Positions 24,615 to 32,908 of a stretch of DNA of 64,000 nt are shown here, piece after piece. A program made the position numbers and the translations under genes. The DNA comes from G963556115 sp963675945 (GTDB taxonomy: Bacteria; Planctomycetota; SZUA-567): contig OY780932.1 of NCBI GenBank assembly GCA_963675945.1, positions 1,240,001 through 1,304,000 on the forward strand. Reading direction: 5' to 3'. Under the pieces are notes generated by a model. That model was given only the letters and a program-made list of their open reading frames with translations, searched no databases and was not told the origin of the DNA. Position 1 is the stretch's first letter. Each line of letters starts with the position of its first letter.

Positions 24615-26606
24615 TTGGATGAGTTGAATATGCTTGGATCTGAAGATGAGGTCTTGTCACAATTCTTTGAAGAATCTAAAGAGCGTCTGGCAAGTATTGA
24701 GGATGACCTGCTTGAGTTAGAGCAGCAGGGTGACGAGTTCGATTATGAGCTTGTGAACTGTATCTTTACCGCTATACAATCGGTAAAGGGTGGTTCGGTA
24801 TTCTTCGGACTCTATAAGTTGGGTGAGTTAGCAAATAATCTGTCATTGCTGGTTGATAGAATCAGGCGTAATGAAATTGCCCTCAACGCTGATATTATCG
24901 GAGCCTTACTTGAAGGTACGAATTTGCTTTATAAGATGATAAAAAGACCTGAATGCATAGATAAAATGAATACTACCGATATTCTACAGATGATAGATAA
25001 TTTGCTCAGCGTAAATCTCTCAGTTGAAGAAAAGCTGGTCTCAAGTGCATATATTGATATTCGGCTTCCAGATGGCAAAACAGTGTTTTCAATCAATAAG
25101 TATGATTTTTTACGGGCTGCTGAAGATGACCGGGGGGGGAGCAACGTATATCTTATATGTTATGATTTGATCAAGGATATTGAAGAGAAGAATAGGACAC
25201 CCTGGGAGGTTATTTCAGAGCTATTACAGCTCTGTGTATTTATTGACAGTAAGGTTGATATTGATGCGATCGGCACACTTGATTCTGCGACCCCGGATTC
25301 AATGCCTTTCTACGTACTTATCTCGACTATCATCGATAAGAATATTCTTGGCGATTTTTTGGGTATTGCTAGAGAAAATGTTTATATCGTCAACAAAGAT
25401 GGAGAGGCCGAACCGATTATTGAGCAGCCGCATGTGGACATCGTAGAGTCAATTATGGATTACTTGCTCCCGGATAGTCAGGAGGAATCGGCTGAGGTTG
25501 AAGTTGAAGCTGATGACCGAAGAGCTGACGGCTCTGTTACAGATGAAGAACGTGATACTGTGCAGATAAAGCGGGAGGTGATAGCGCGATTGCACCAACA
25601 CGCTGTAGAGCTGCAGGAAGCAAAGCAGAGCTTGTTCAAGCAGTGTGAGTGTGTGAATCAAGCTGAGGTCGAACGTGTTTGCACGATTATAAGCTCGATC
25701 CTGCAACAGCTCAAATTTACCCTGGAGAGTAAGGATATTAGCCTTAACCAGCCGAGTGATTCGATAGACTCCTCCTTGGTTGAGCAGGTAGAAGAGGCGG
25801 ATAAGCAGTCGATAATTATGCTCAAAGGGGGAGGGAGAAGAATGGCTATACCCCTGGGGCTGGTAGTTAGAATTGAGCGATTTGCTTATGCCGAGATTAT
25901 TTACAATAACGGGGCGTGCTATGCATTTTGTCAGGGTAAGAGGCTGGATCTAATTGTGCCGGTGGAACTCTTGGGTCTTGGCGAATTAGAGAACGTGCAG
26001 GAGTATATTGTTGCTGTAATCAGGTCGGGTGAGCATGAGGTGGGTTTGATCTTTGATAGTATTATTGCAATTCTCAATACTAAGGCTCATATCAAGAAAA
26101 TTTCCGATTCGCCAGCGGGTATTGCCGGAAGTCTTATCATCAATAAGCGGGAGATATTACTGCTTGATGTCTATTCTATTATCTATGCAGAGTTTCCTGA
26201 GCTTGGGGTAGTGGTGGCTGATTCGGTATTATCCAGAGCTACAGGTGTATTGATAATTGATGAGTCAGACTTTTTTCTGGAGTTTCTGCGTAATACCTGT
26301 AGGAAGTATGGATTGGTAGCTTATTGTGCGCGAAATCGGAGCGAGGCGCTAGAGGTGTTGCAGGAGTATAGTGATGGTATCGGGACGATTCTGATCGCCA
26401 GTGATTTTCAGGTGGATCTGCTCTTAAAGTTTATTACGGATATCAAGGGAATAAGTGAGTACCAGAGCATTGAGATAGTAGTGACTATGGCGTTAATGGG
26501 CGAAGAGAAGAGGATAAGCCGGGAAGATACCGAGCACAAGGTAGATCAGTATCTTTTCAAATTGGATGCGCCCGGTATTATTGCGAGTTGTCTGAGATTG
26601 AGTTAA
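24615..26606 (+). CDS. CheA-like scaffold: inactive HPt, CheW-like and degenerate receiver domains
   Basis: A 663-residue protein with the outline of a CheA that has lost its chemistry. Residues 1-110 form a P1/HPt helical domain, with FTAIQSVKGGSVFFGL at 51-66 matching the CheA motif FRAxHxIKGxxxxxGL except that the phosphorylated His is Gln55. A poorly conserved middle follows, with no HATPase kinase boxes. A CheW-like domain spans about 395-530 (MLKGGGRRMAIPLGLVVRIE, EVGLIFDSIIAIL), then a receiver-like domain at about 543-663 keeps LIIDESD and the late Lys (YLFKLD) but has Ala where the phospho-acceptor Asp belongs (ILIASDF). The start is TTG with AAGGA 6 nt upstream. It probably assembles signalling partners rather than transferring phosphate. 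Confidence 0.82.
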   Translation: MDELNMLGSEDEVLSQFFEESKERLASIEDDLLELEQQGDEFDYELVNCIFTAIQSVKGGSVFFGLYKLGELANNLSLLVDRIRRNEIALNADIIGALLEGTNLLYKMIKRPECIDKMNTTDILQMIDNLLSVNLSVEEKLVSSAYIDIRLPDGKTVFSINKYDFLRAAEDDRGGSNVYLICYDLIKDIEEKNRTPWEVISELLQLCVFIDSKVDIDAIGTLDSATPDSMPFYVLISTIIDKNILGDFLGIARENVYIVNKDGEAEPIIEQPHVDIVESIMDYLLPDSQEESAEVEVEADDRRADGSVTDEERDTVQIKREVIARLHQHAVELQEAKQSLFKQCECVNQAEVERVCTIISSILQQLKFTLESKDISLNQPSDSIDSSLVEQVEEADKQSIIMLKGGGRRMAIPLGLVVRIERFAYAEIIYNNGACYAFCQGKRLDLIVPVELLGLGELENVQEYIVAVIRSGEHEVGLIFDSIIAILNTKAHIKKISDSPAGIAGSLIINKREILLLDVYSIIYAEFPELGVVVADSVLSRATGVLIIDESDFFLEFLRNTCRKYGLVAYCARNRSEALEVLQEYSDGIGTILIASDFQVDLLLKFITDIKGISEYQSIEIVVTMALMGEEKRISREDTEHKVDQYLFKLDAPGIIASCLRLS

Positions 26607-26667
26607 GGTTTCTGCAGACTGTGCAGTGCGGTATTAATATAGCAAAGAATAGAGAAAAGGCAGAGTA

Positions 26668-27783
26668 ATGCAGGAGCGGGTTCAGTATAAGATCCTTATT
26701 GTCGATGACTCCAGAATGAATCGGGTGTTGTTGAAGAAATATCTCTGTGATGCCGGTTATCAGGTGGTTGAAGCGGAGAACGGGAAGGTCGGCAGGGAGT
26801 TGGCTCGCTCTGAGCGCCCGGATCTGATACTCCTGGATATTCAGATGCCTGTAGAGGATGGCTTTGAGGCGATTGGTAAGCTGAAGATGGACGGCTATAC
26901 CGCACAGATACCAGTTATTTTTCTCTCCGGGATCAGTGATGTTGCCTATAAGGTGGCGGGTTTTGAGAACGGGGCGGTTGATTTTATCACCAAACCATTC
27001 GATGCCGAAGAGGTCAAGGCTCGAGTCAAGGTGCATATCAAAATAAGTCTGGGGCTGCAAGCGGTACTGGAGAATCAGCGTGAAAAACTCAAGCAGATTG
27101 AACATGCTCAGAAGCAGATGCTGGTTGCTCCCGAGGAGATGCCAGAGGCAAAATTTGCAGCTAAATATTTGCCGCTGAATGATGCAGGAGGGGATTTTTA
27201 CAGTGTTGTTGGGCTAGGTAATAATTTATACGGCTACTTTATGGGTGATGTCTCTGGGCATGATATTTCAACTAGCTATATAACTGCGGCGCTCAATGCC
27301 TTATTGACCCAGAACTGTACAAATCTCAATACGCCTTCTGAAGCTATGATTATGGTCAATAAGGTTCTTTGTCAGACTCTGCAGAGCCACAAATTTTTAG
27401 CCGCAACTTATCTGCAGATCAATAGAGTCAGTAATAAGGCGGTATTGATCAATATGGGAAATCCTCCGGTAGTCTGTATCAGTCGGACACTAGAGCCCAG
27501 GGTGATTATGGGCAAGGGTATACCGCTTGGTATGTTTGAAAATTCAATTTTTCCCCAGTATGAGTTTGAAGTTGAGCCGGGAGACAGGTTTATTCTCTTC
27601 TCTGACGGCTTACTTGAGTATTCCGGAGATGTCTGGTCTAACAGCATATATCGACTCTTGAAGGCGGCAAAAGTGGTGGCGGATATGGATGTGCGCAAAG
27701 CTACTGAAGAATTCTGTAATTATTTTGTGGCCAATATCTCAGATATTTCCGATGATATTGCTATCCTTACTCTGGAGGTATAA
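26668..27783 (+). CDS. Response regulator with PP2C-type (RsbU-like) phosphatase output
   Basis: The 371-residue protein joins a full receiver domain (1-125: ILIVDDSRMN acid pocket, phospho-acceptor Asp in LILLDIQMP near 55, Lys in FITKPF near 107), a short coil, and a SpoIIE/RsbU PP2C phosphatase domain (about 155-371) with metal-binding Asp residues in NDAGGDFYS, MGDVSGHD and FSDGLLE. Such proteins dephosphorylate a STAS antagonist when the receiver is phosphorylated. Its substrate is probably the STAS protein three genes upstream, and the divergent hybrid kinase is a likely phosphodonor (inference from location). It lies 61 nt after the scaffold gene and 8 nt before the kinase gene. Confidence 0.92.
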   Translation: MQERVQYKILIVDDSRMNRVLLKKYLCDAGYQVVEAENGKVGRELARSERPDLILLDIQMPVEDGFEAIGKLKMDGYTAQIPVIFLSGISDVAYKVAGFENGAVDFITKPFDAEEVKARVKVHIKISLGLQAVLENQREKLKQIEHAQKQMLVAPEEMPEAKFAAKYLPLNDAGGDFYSVVGLGNNLYGYFMGDVSGHDISTSYITAALNALLTQNCTNLNTPSEAMIMVNKVLCQTLQSHKFLAATYLQINRVSNKAVLINMGNPPVVCISRTLEPRVIMGKGIPLGMFENSIFPQYEFEVEPGDRFILFSDGLLEYSGDVWSNSIYRLLKAAKVVADMDVRKATEEFCNYFVANISDISDDIAILTLEV

Positions 27784-27791
27784 GTTAATTT

Positions 27792-28205
27792 ATGCTCTAT
27801 GTTATGGAGATAACGGAAAAAAGGCTGAAGATTGTCTTTTCTTCAGTAACTTCGTCAATAACCGAGGTTATTGACGATGCCATTGAATTTCTGGAGATCA
27901 ATAATTTTGCTTATGAGTCTTTTAGCTTAAAACTTGTATTGGCAGAAGCAATTACCAATGCGGTCAAGCATGGTAATTCATTCAATCCGCATTTAAATAC
28001 CGTATTTTCATTGGATATTAGTGATGACAAGTTGATGTTGATTATTGAAGACCAGGGGGATGGGTTTGACTGGAAGAAACTGCTGCAGAGTACTATGCCA
28101 GATGAAGAGAAACTATCGGGTAGGGGGTTGGCTTTGATGCAGGCTTACGGTTATCGGGCTGAATATAATGAGGTTGGTAATCGGTTGACACTCACTCGGG
28201 TGTGA
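27792..28205 (+). CDS. RsbW/SpoIIAB-like serine protein kinase (anti-sigma factor)
   Basis: A 137-residue GHKL ATPase. It shows the N box LAEAITNAVKHGN near 54-66, the G1 box DQGDGFDW and the G2 box GRGLALMQAYG. Kinases of this type phosphorylate the STAS antagonist and, when free of it, bind and hold an output protein, classically a sigma factor. It is the last gene of the partner-switching operon and is followed by a hairpin. A second ATG 12 nt downstream is an alternative start. No sigma factor gene is next to it, so the output is unknown. Confidence 0.9.
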   Translation: MLYVMEITEKRLKIVFSSVTSSITEVIDDAIEFLEINNFAYESFSLKLVLAEAITNAVKHGNSFNPHLNTVFSLDISDDKLMLIIEDQGDGFDWKKLLQSTMPDEEKLSGRGLALMQAYGYRAEYNEVGNRLTLTRV

Positions 28206-28266
28206 ATTTGAGGTGATTTTAGCGGTAAGATTTGGCAAAAGCTGGAGACTGCAAGTAATATTTTGG

Positions 28267-28292
28267 GTTTTTCCGGTATTATACTGGAAAAA
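28267..28292 (+). terminator. Hairpin ending the partner-switching operon
   Basis: An 11-bp stem (TTTTTCCGGTA with TACTGGAAAAA, one G-U pair) closed by a 3-4 nt loop lies about 60 nt after the kinase stop codon. A T-rich stretch follows only after several bases, and a TATAAT about 12 nt beyond it may start the next transcript. Confidence 0.5.
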
Positions 28293-28377
28293 TAGGTAAA
28301 TTTTTATATAATAATCTTGTTGAATTCTCGGGGATAATGGGGTGGAGATATAGTACTTATTTGGGGAATAGTTCGGA

Positions 28378-30009
28378 ATGAAGACTGCATATAATATTAT
28401 AATAGTCATTATAGGTTGCGTAATCGCTTATTTTCTCTTTATGTTGGCAACAAATTCGCAGGAATTACTGAGTGAGATGAGTTCGCAAAAGGCTGAACTC
28501 AAGACTTTGAATATACTTGCGGAAAAGGTTCAGCGGCTTGAGAATAAGACTAATTGGATTGATACTGAGTTTGAAACTTTCAAAGTATTTGCAGAGAAAG
28601 TGCAGAATCTTGAGAATAAAGCCAGTCAGTCGAATACTGGGGCTGAAGCTTTAAAGATGCTTGCAGGAAGAATTCAAAATCTCGAGGATAAGACCAGCCA
28701 GCTTGATACCGATCCTGAGAACCTTAAGTTTTTTGCCGATAGAATTACAGAGTTGGAGGATAAGACCAGTCAGACAACTACTACACTTGAATCATTGTTG
28801 ACTTTGAAAAAGCTGGTAGAGGGGGTGGAGTCGGATGTCAATAGGCTGAGCAGTAATGTTGATACTCAGAATGAGAGTATAAAGAGTAATCGCACTCAAA
28901 TTACGCAGATTGGCGATAATAAGGTTTTACTCGCGCGTATAGATTCGTTGGAGAGTGAGTTGGCGAGTCTGCAGAAAAACATTAGTAGCAGCGGTAGGAG
29001 TTCGACTGCGAATACGGATAGTATTAATTCTGGGGTAGATGCGGCGATAAAAGCGTTGTTGCCCAAGTTTGAAAAGCTTACGGCTGATATCGATAGTCTC
29101 AAAGGTGCTGATGCGCAGATGGCAGATGCTGTTGCGGCTGTCAGGGTTAACGCGGGAAAGAATGCGGCGTTACTCCAGGCGCTGAATTCTGCAGATTCGC
29201 AAGAGCTAAAACAGAAGATTACCGCGATTACTCAGAGCTTGTCAAATGTCGATAATACCGATAGTAAATTGCTTCGGCAGGAGTTCGGAGCACTTGCCGC
29301 ACAGATGGATAGCCTCAAGGAGGCAATAGCCGGGTACAAGGCTGAGGGTAAAGATAGAATCGGTGAACTGCGGAGCGTGCTGCAGACCCAGGTTGGTAGT
29401 CTTGAACAGATGCAGAAGAATACCCGTGATTTCAGCGAGAAGACACTGGGCAAGCTTGAGGATGAGTTGGCACGAGTGCAGACCGATACCGCGAAGAAGC
29501 TTGAGGCATTTGAAGAATCTATGCAGATTACACTCAAGGCTGCTTCAGGAACCAAGCAGGATATTGACGTCTCTGCTGTACGCGAGGGGATCAGGAAAGA
29601 GTTCTCGGCCGAGTTGCAAGGGGTTAGGGGTGAGTTGGCAGAACTACGTGAATTGAAGGGTGAACTGGCTGGGTTGCGTAGCCAGATTGTTGCGATTAAT
29701 TCGCGCCCGGCTCCTGCCGATGATATACCTGTAGGGATAGTGATCAATAAGTCGTTTGAGAAGTCGCTAGTGATGATCAACACCCCTGAAGGGACCTTTA
29801 TCTTCAATCCGTATGCAGACTTTACCGGGGTAATCAGGGTGCGGGATGCTAAAGGTAATGAGCGAATGATGCTGGTGCCGTATACCGGAGAGTATCTCCG
29901 TATTGGTAATAATATCATCGATACCGGTCCTTTTGTCCGGAGTTGTGTGCTCGGCATCAATTGTAATATCGATGTCAGGGGAAGTATGAATAATCCGGTT
30001 AATAAATAG
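28378..30009 (+). CDS. Membrane-anchored coiled-coil protein with 24-residue repeats
   Basis: The 543-residue product has one N-terminal membrane helix (residues 5-25, IIIVIIGCVIAYFLFML), then a very long coiled coil to about 440. Four consecutive 24-residue repeats occupy 47-142, each of the form hAEKVQNLENKxSQxxTxxExLKh. The C-terminal globular part (about 450-543) includes IVINKSFEKSLVMINTPEGTFIFNPYADFTGVIRVRD and two Cys near the end (SCVLGINCNID). With no signal cleavage site, the coil is probably periplasmic and anchored in the inner membrane, where it could bridge to the envelope. I do not recognise the family. A terminator follows. Confidence 0.72.
   Translation: MKTAYNIIIVIIGCVIAYFLFMLATNSQELLSEMSSQKAELKTLNILAEKVQRLENKTNWIDTEFETFKVFAEKVQNLENKASQSNTGAEALKMLAGRIQNLEDKTSQLDTDPENLKFFADRITELEDKTSQTTTTLESLLTLKKLVEGVESDVNRLSSNVDTQNESIKSNRTQITQIGDNKVLLARIDSLESELASLQKNISSSGRSSTANTDSINSGVDAAIKALLPKFEKLTADIDSLKGADAQMADAVAAVRVNAGKNAALLQALNSADSQELKQKITAITQSLSNVDNTDSKLLRQEFGALAAQMDSLKEAIAGYKAEGKDRIGELRSVLQTQVGSLEQMQKNTRDFSEKTLGKLEDELARVQTDTAKKLEAFEESMQITLKAASGTKQDIDVSAVREGIRKEFSAELQGVRGELAELRELKGELAGLRSQIVAINSRPAPADDIPVGIVINKSFEKSLVMINTPEGTFIFNPYADFTGVIRVRDAKGNERMMLVPYTGEYLRIGNNIIDTGPFVRSCVLGINCNIDVRGSMNNPVNK
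28516..28803 (+). repeat. Four in-frame 72-nt repeats
   Basis: Four tandem units encode residues 47-70, 71-94, 95-118 and 119-142 of the coiled-coil protein. The shared core is (A/G)(E/D)(K/R)(V/I)QNLE(N/D)K. The units differ at many positions, so this is an old duplication. Confidence 0.7.
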
Positions 30010-30040
30010 TGGTTAGGATGTCTTTATTTTTATATAGAAT

Positions 30041-30071
30041 AAAACTGCTCACTCGCTGTGTGCAGTTTTTT
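30041..30071 (+). terminator. Rho-independent terminator
   Basis: AAAACTGCTCAC pairs with GTGTGCAGTTTT (30041-30052 with 30058-30069, one mismatch) and continues into a six-T run. It ends the coiled-coil gene. Confidence 0.75.
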
Positions 30072-30130
30072 CAATACCGGGTATTAGTCTTGTATAAATA
30101 AACAGAAGTTGAGAGTAGTTAGGAGATAGT

Positions 30131-30916
30131 ATGAGTCAAGTTATGTGGTATTATCAGCGGCAGCAGGAGCGAGCCGGACCGGTGACGGAGGCTGAGATTG
30201 CGGAACTTATCGGACAGGGAATAATTAATAGCAGTACCTTGGTGTGGCGTGAGGGTATGGGTGACTGGCAGGAGGTGAGGCATACAGATCTCTATCGCTA
30301 TCTACCTGCAAAACTCGGGACTGGGCAGAGTATGCCGAGTAGTCGTTCTTTTTTCGGCAATATCAGGGAGTATCTGGGTTCTGAGTATGATATGCCGCGA
30401 AAACTAAAGCTCTGGTTTGCGATATTTATGATAAGTCTTTCTTCTTCATTGGTTCTGATTGTGCTTGGCGTGGTCTCGTGGGTTCCTGAGATTGTTGCTA
30501 ATATGTTCTCGCTGTTGATTCTTTATCATCTTTGGAAAGTTATCCCGGAAGAGAAGAGATATACCTCGCCGTTGGTGACTGTGTTATTACTGATAGTGCC
30601 GTTGTTCAATCTGGTCTGGAATTTTTTCTGTTATTATGCGGGGGCGGGAAAGGTAAATCAAGAACTGGAACTTAGAAATATCAAAGACTTTAAAGTAAAT
30701 ACAATTTTGGTGTTGGGGCATTGTATACTCGAAATTGTGCTGCTGTTGGTTGGAATGCTGGCATATCTTGTAATGCTTGATCCTGAGCACTTCAACTTTG
30801 CGACCCCTGAGCAACTTTCTATGGTATTGATGTTGGTTTATTTCCTGGATGTGTTGTGCCGGATATATATGATGCGCTACTTTGTTATCGGGATCGTTAA
30901 GATGCGTGAAAATTAG
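30131..30916 (+). CDS. GYF_2-domain integral membrane protein
   Basis: The 261-residue product starts with a GYF_2-like domain (residues 4-58: WYYQRQQERAGPVTEAEIAELI, STLVWREGMGDWQEV), a module that occurs at the N-terminus of many bacterial membrane proteins and is thought to bind proline-rich peptides. The remainder has about four hydrophobic spans (LKLWFAIFMISLSSSLVLIV, IVANMFSLLILYHL, TVLLLIVPLFNLVWNFFCYY, ILVLGHCILEIVLLLVGMLA) and a last one near the C-terminus. No enzymatic motif is evident. It is a single gene with AGGAG 8 nt upstream. Confidence 0.75.
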   Translation: MSQVMWYYQRQQERAGPVTEAEIAELIGQGIINSSTLVWREGMGDWQEVRHTDLYRYLPAKLGTGQSMPSSRSFFGNIREYLGSEYDMPRKLKLWFAIFMISLSSSLVLIVLGVVSWVPEIVANMFSLLILYHLWKVIPEEKRYTSPLVTVLLLIVPLFNLVWNFFCYYAGAGKVNQELELRNIKDFKVNTILVLGHCILEIVLLLVGMLAYLVMLDPEHFNFATPEQLSMVLMLVYFLDVLCRIYMMRYFVIGIVKMREN

Positions 30917-31057
30917 CTTACAATATTACTAAAAGTTGCCGTTATTGTACAATATTTATATAAATTTTGGTGTATAATCCAGTTGTCACTTGAGAAGAGG
31001 ATTATCAGTATTGTCTGATAACTCTGAAATGAGTTGAGTGATGATTGCGAGAAAGAT

Positions 31058-31954
31058 ATGAAAACAATTCCGGTATGCTTTGTAACAGGCTTCCTCGGTT
31101 CCGGGAAGACAACATTTATCGAGAAGTTGGTGACTAGGCTTGGGTCTAAGAAGATTGTCTATCTCATCAATGAGTTCTCCCCAAAGGATGTTGATGGTCA
31201 GCGCCTCAGTCTGAAGGATGGGGAACTGGTCAAGATACCCGGTGGGAGCATCTTCTGTAAATGTCTGACCAGCCAGTTTCTCAAGGTTCTTACCCAGATT
31301 AGTGAACTGGATATTGATGGGGTTGTCATCGAAGCCAGCGGTATAGCCAATCCGCGAGTTGCAGGAGATATGCTCAAAGAGACCGGGCTTGACCAATTCT
31401 TCTCCATAACCTCGATTATTGCGGTTGTTGATCCGCGATCATTTCTGAAATTATGCAGAACTCTCCCCAATATAAAGGAGCAGGTTGCTGCGTCAACTCA
31501 TATTCTGATCAATAAAGTAGATAAGTTTGAACGCGAAAAGGTGGAACAGACCATTGCTGCAGTAATTGAGCTCAATTCGACCGCAGTTCTTGAAGAGACA
31601 ACCTTCTGCGCTTCTGAAGTCGATGTCTTTGCGGCGCAACCGGTAATAGTAACCGGGGGTGAGTATGCTAAATGTAAGGATCCTAATTTCTGTGAACGCC
31701 GGGTACGGATTGAGTCGGTGGCGGCATTGGAGAAGCTTAAGCGAAAACTCGGGATCTTTGGTGATGAACTGTATCGGGTTAAGGGTTGTATTGAACAGGA
31801 TGACGGGACGACCTTGGTTGTAGATTATGACGGTAACGACTGGTTTGAGAGGAGTGGTAGCGGTTCGGTTGCCGGTGAAGCAGGAGAGATGGTGGTAATT
31901 GCCTCTGGTTATAAAGAAGGGGCGCTTGAGGTTATCTGCGGGCAGTTTGCCTGA
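31058..31954 (+). CDS. CobW/P47K-family GTPase
   Basis: A 298-residue G3E GTPase of the CobW group. The P-loop is GFLGSGKTT near residue 10, followed by INEFSPKDVD, the metal-chaperone segment PGGSIFCKC near 63 (family CxCC), VIEASGIANP (switch II) and ILINKVDK (guanine specificity). Such proteins insert metals or support cobalamin-dependent methyltransferases. Placement 93 nt upstream of a corrinoid protein supports the second role. An upstream in-frame TTG at 31034 lacks a ribosome site, whereas GCGAGAAAG precedes 31058. The CobW C-terminal domain is short. Confidence 0.85.
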   Translation: MKTIPVCFVTGFLGSGKTTFIEKLVTRLGSKKIVYLINEFSPKDVDGQRLSLKDGELVKIPGGSIFCKCLTSQFLKVLTQISELDIDGVVIEASGIANPRVAGDMLKETGLDQFFSITSIIAVVDPRSFLKLCRTLPNIKEQVAASTHILINKVDKFEREKVEQTIAAVIELNSTAVLEETTFCASEVDVFAAQPVIVTGGEYAKCKDPNFCERRVRIESVAALEKLKRKLGIFGDELYRVKGCIEQDDGTTLVVDYDGNDWFERSGSGSVAGEAGEMVVIASGYKEGALEVICGQFA

Positions 31955-32047
31955 TTTTACAGAAAGCATAAGCTACTGTTTGACTAACCGTTTGAGGGTA
32001 GTTTTAAATAAATGAGAGAAAGAGAAAAGAGAGAAAGAGAGAGCAAC

Positions 32048-32674
32048 ATGGCAGAATTAACAGAATTGACAGAAGCGGTATTGAGCGGTAAGAGAAAGAT
32101 TGTAAAGGATATTGTGCCTGAGTTTATTGATACTAATGTGGCTCCAGAGAAAATTCTGGATGCTATGTTGGTGGCGATGAATGAAATTGGGGCAAAGTTT
32201 AAGAAGAATGAAATTTTTGTGCCGGAAGTTCTTATTGCTGCGCGGGCGATGAATACAGGCATGGAGTTATTGGAGCCGATACTTGTATCTTCAGGACTCA
32301 AGCCGGAGCACAAGGTTGTTATCGGTACAGTAAAGGGTGACCTTCATGATATCGGTAAGAATTTGGTGGGTATGATGCTCAAGGGTGCAAATTTTGAGGT
32401 TGTGGATCTGGGAAGTGATGTAACTCCAGAGGCCTTCCTCGAAAAAGCCAAGGAGGTTGGAGCTTCAGCTATAGCTCTGTCTGCACTCCTTACCACTACT
32501 ATGCCAGCAATGTCAGAAACTGTAAGGGTCTTTAAAGAGGCTGGTCTGGATAATGTCAAGGTTATGGTTGGTGGTGCACCGGTAACCCAGGCATTCTGTG
32601 ATGAAATTGGAGCAGATGGTTATGCTCCTGATGCGGCAACAGCTGTTGACTGCATCAAGGAATTGATCGCGTAA
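32048..32674 (+). CDS. Corrinoid (B12-binding) methyltransferase protein, MtbC/MtaC-like
   Basis: The 208-residue protein has the two-domain layout of small corrinoid proteins: a helical cap (about 1-85, IVPEFIDTNVAPEKILDAML and FVPEVLIAARAMNTGM) and a Rossmann B12-binding domain with GTVKGDLHDIGKNLVG, where His is the lower cobalt ligand (DxHxxG), then ALLTTTM and VGGAPVT. It carries a methyl group between a substrate-specific methyltransferase and a second one. A purine-only run (32012-32046) precedes the ATG at 32048, and the frame is open through it. Neither methyltransferase is in the window; only the CobW-like GTPase is adjacent. Confidence 0.9.
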   Translation: MAELTELTEAVLSGKRKIVKDIVPEFIDTNVAPEKILDAMLVAMNEIGAKFKKNEIFVPEVLIAARAMNTGMELLEPILVSSGLKPEHKVVIGTVKGDLHDIGKNLVGMMLKGANFEVVDLGSDVTPEAFLEKAKEVGASAIALSALLTTTMPAMSETVRVFKEAGLDNVKVMVGGAPVTQAFCDEIGADGYAPDAATAVDCIKELIA

Positions 32675-32704
32675 GTTATTTGTTATTATAGTATGCTATC
32701 TGTT

Positions 32705-32734
32705 TATAGGCTCCAGCCGTGGCTGGAGCCTATA
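32705..32734 (+). terminator. Hairpin after the corrinoid protein gene
   Basis: A 14-bp perfect stem (32705-32718 with 32721-32734) with a 2-nt loop lies 31 nt after the stop codon. The following TTCATTTGC is only moderately T-rich. Confidence 0.65.
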
Positions 32735-32797
32735 TTCATTTGCTATTGATTATTAAAGAAAAGTATTCAAGCTTAAGATTCAGTTGATAATGTATAT

Positions 32798-32825
32798 TTG
32801 CCTAAAAAAATAAATATGTTATACT
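32798..32825 (+). promoter_or_regulatory. Promoter for the first sugar-binding protein
   Basis: TTGCCT (32798-32803), a 16-nt spacer and TATACT (32820-32825) lie about 84 nt upstream of the start at 32909. Confidence 0.45.
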
Positions 32826-32908
32826 TGGCTGAAGATCTTAATAAAAGAGGATTGGGAGTTTGTTGAGGAATTAAGAGCGATTATTAGTAATTTATGATTG
32901 GAAGAGAA

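Noticed and set aside
28516..28803. CRISPR-like tandem repeat
   Set aside because: The 72-nt units are in frame inside a coding coiled coil and diverged between units.
29232..29960. 242-residue Ser-rich open frame on the minus strand
   Set aside because: Antisense to the coiled-coil protein; Ser richness reflects reversed codons.
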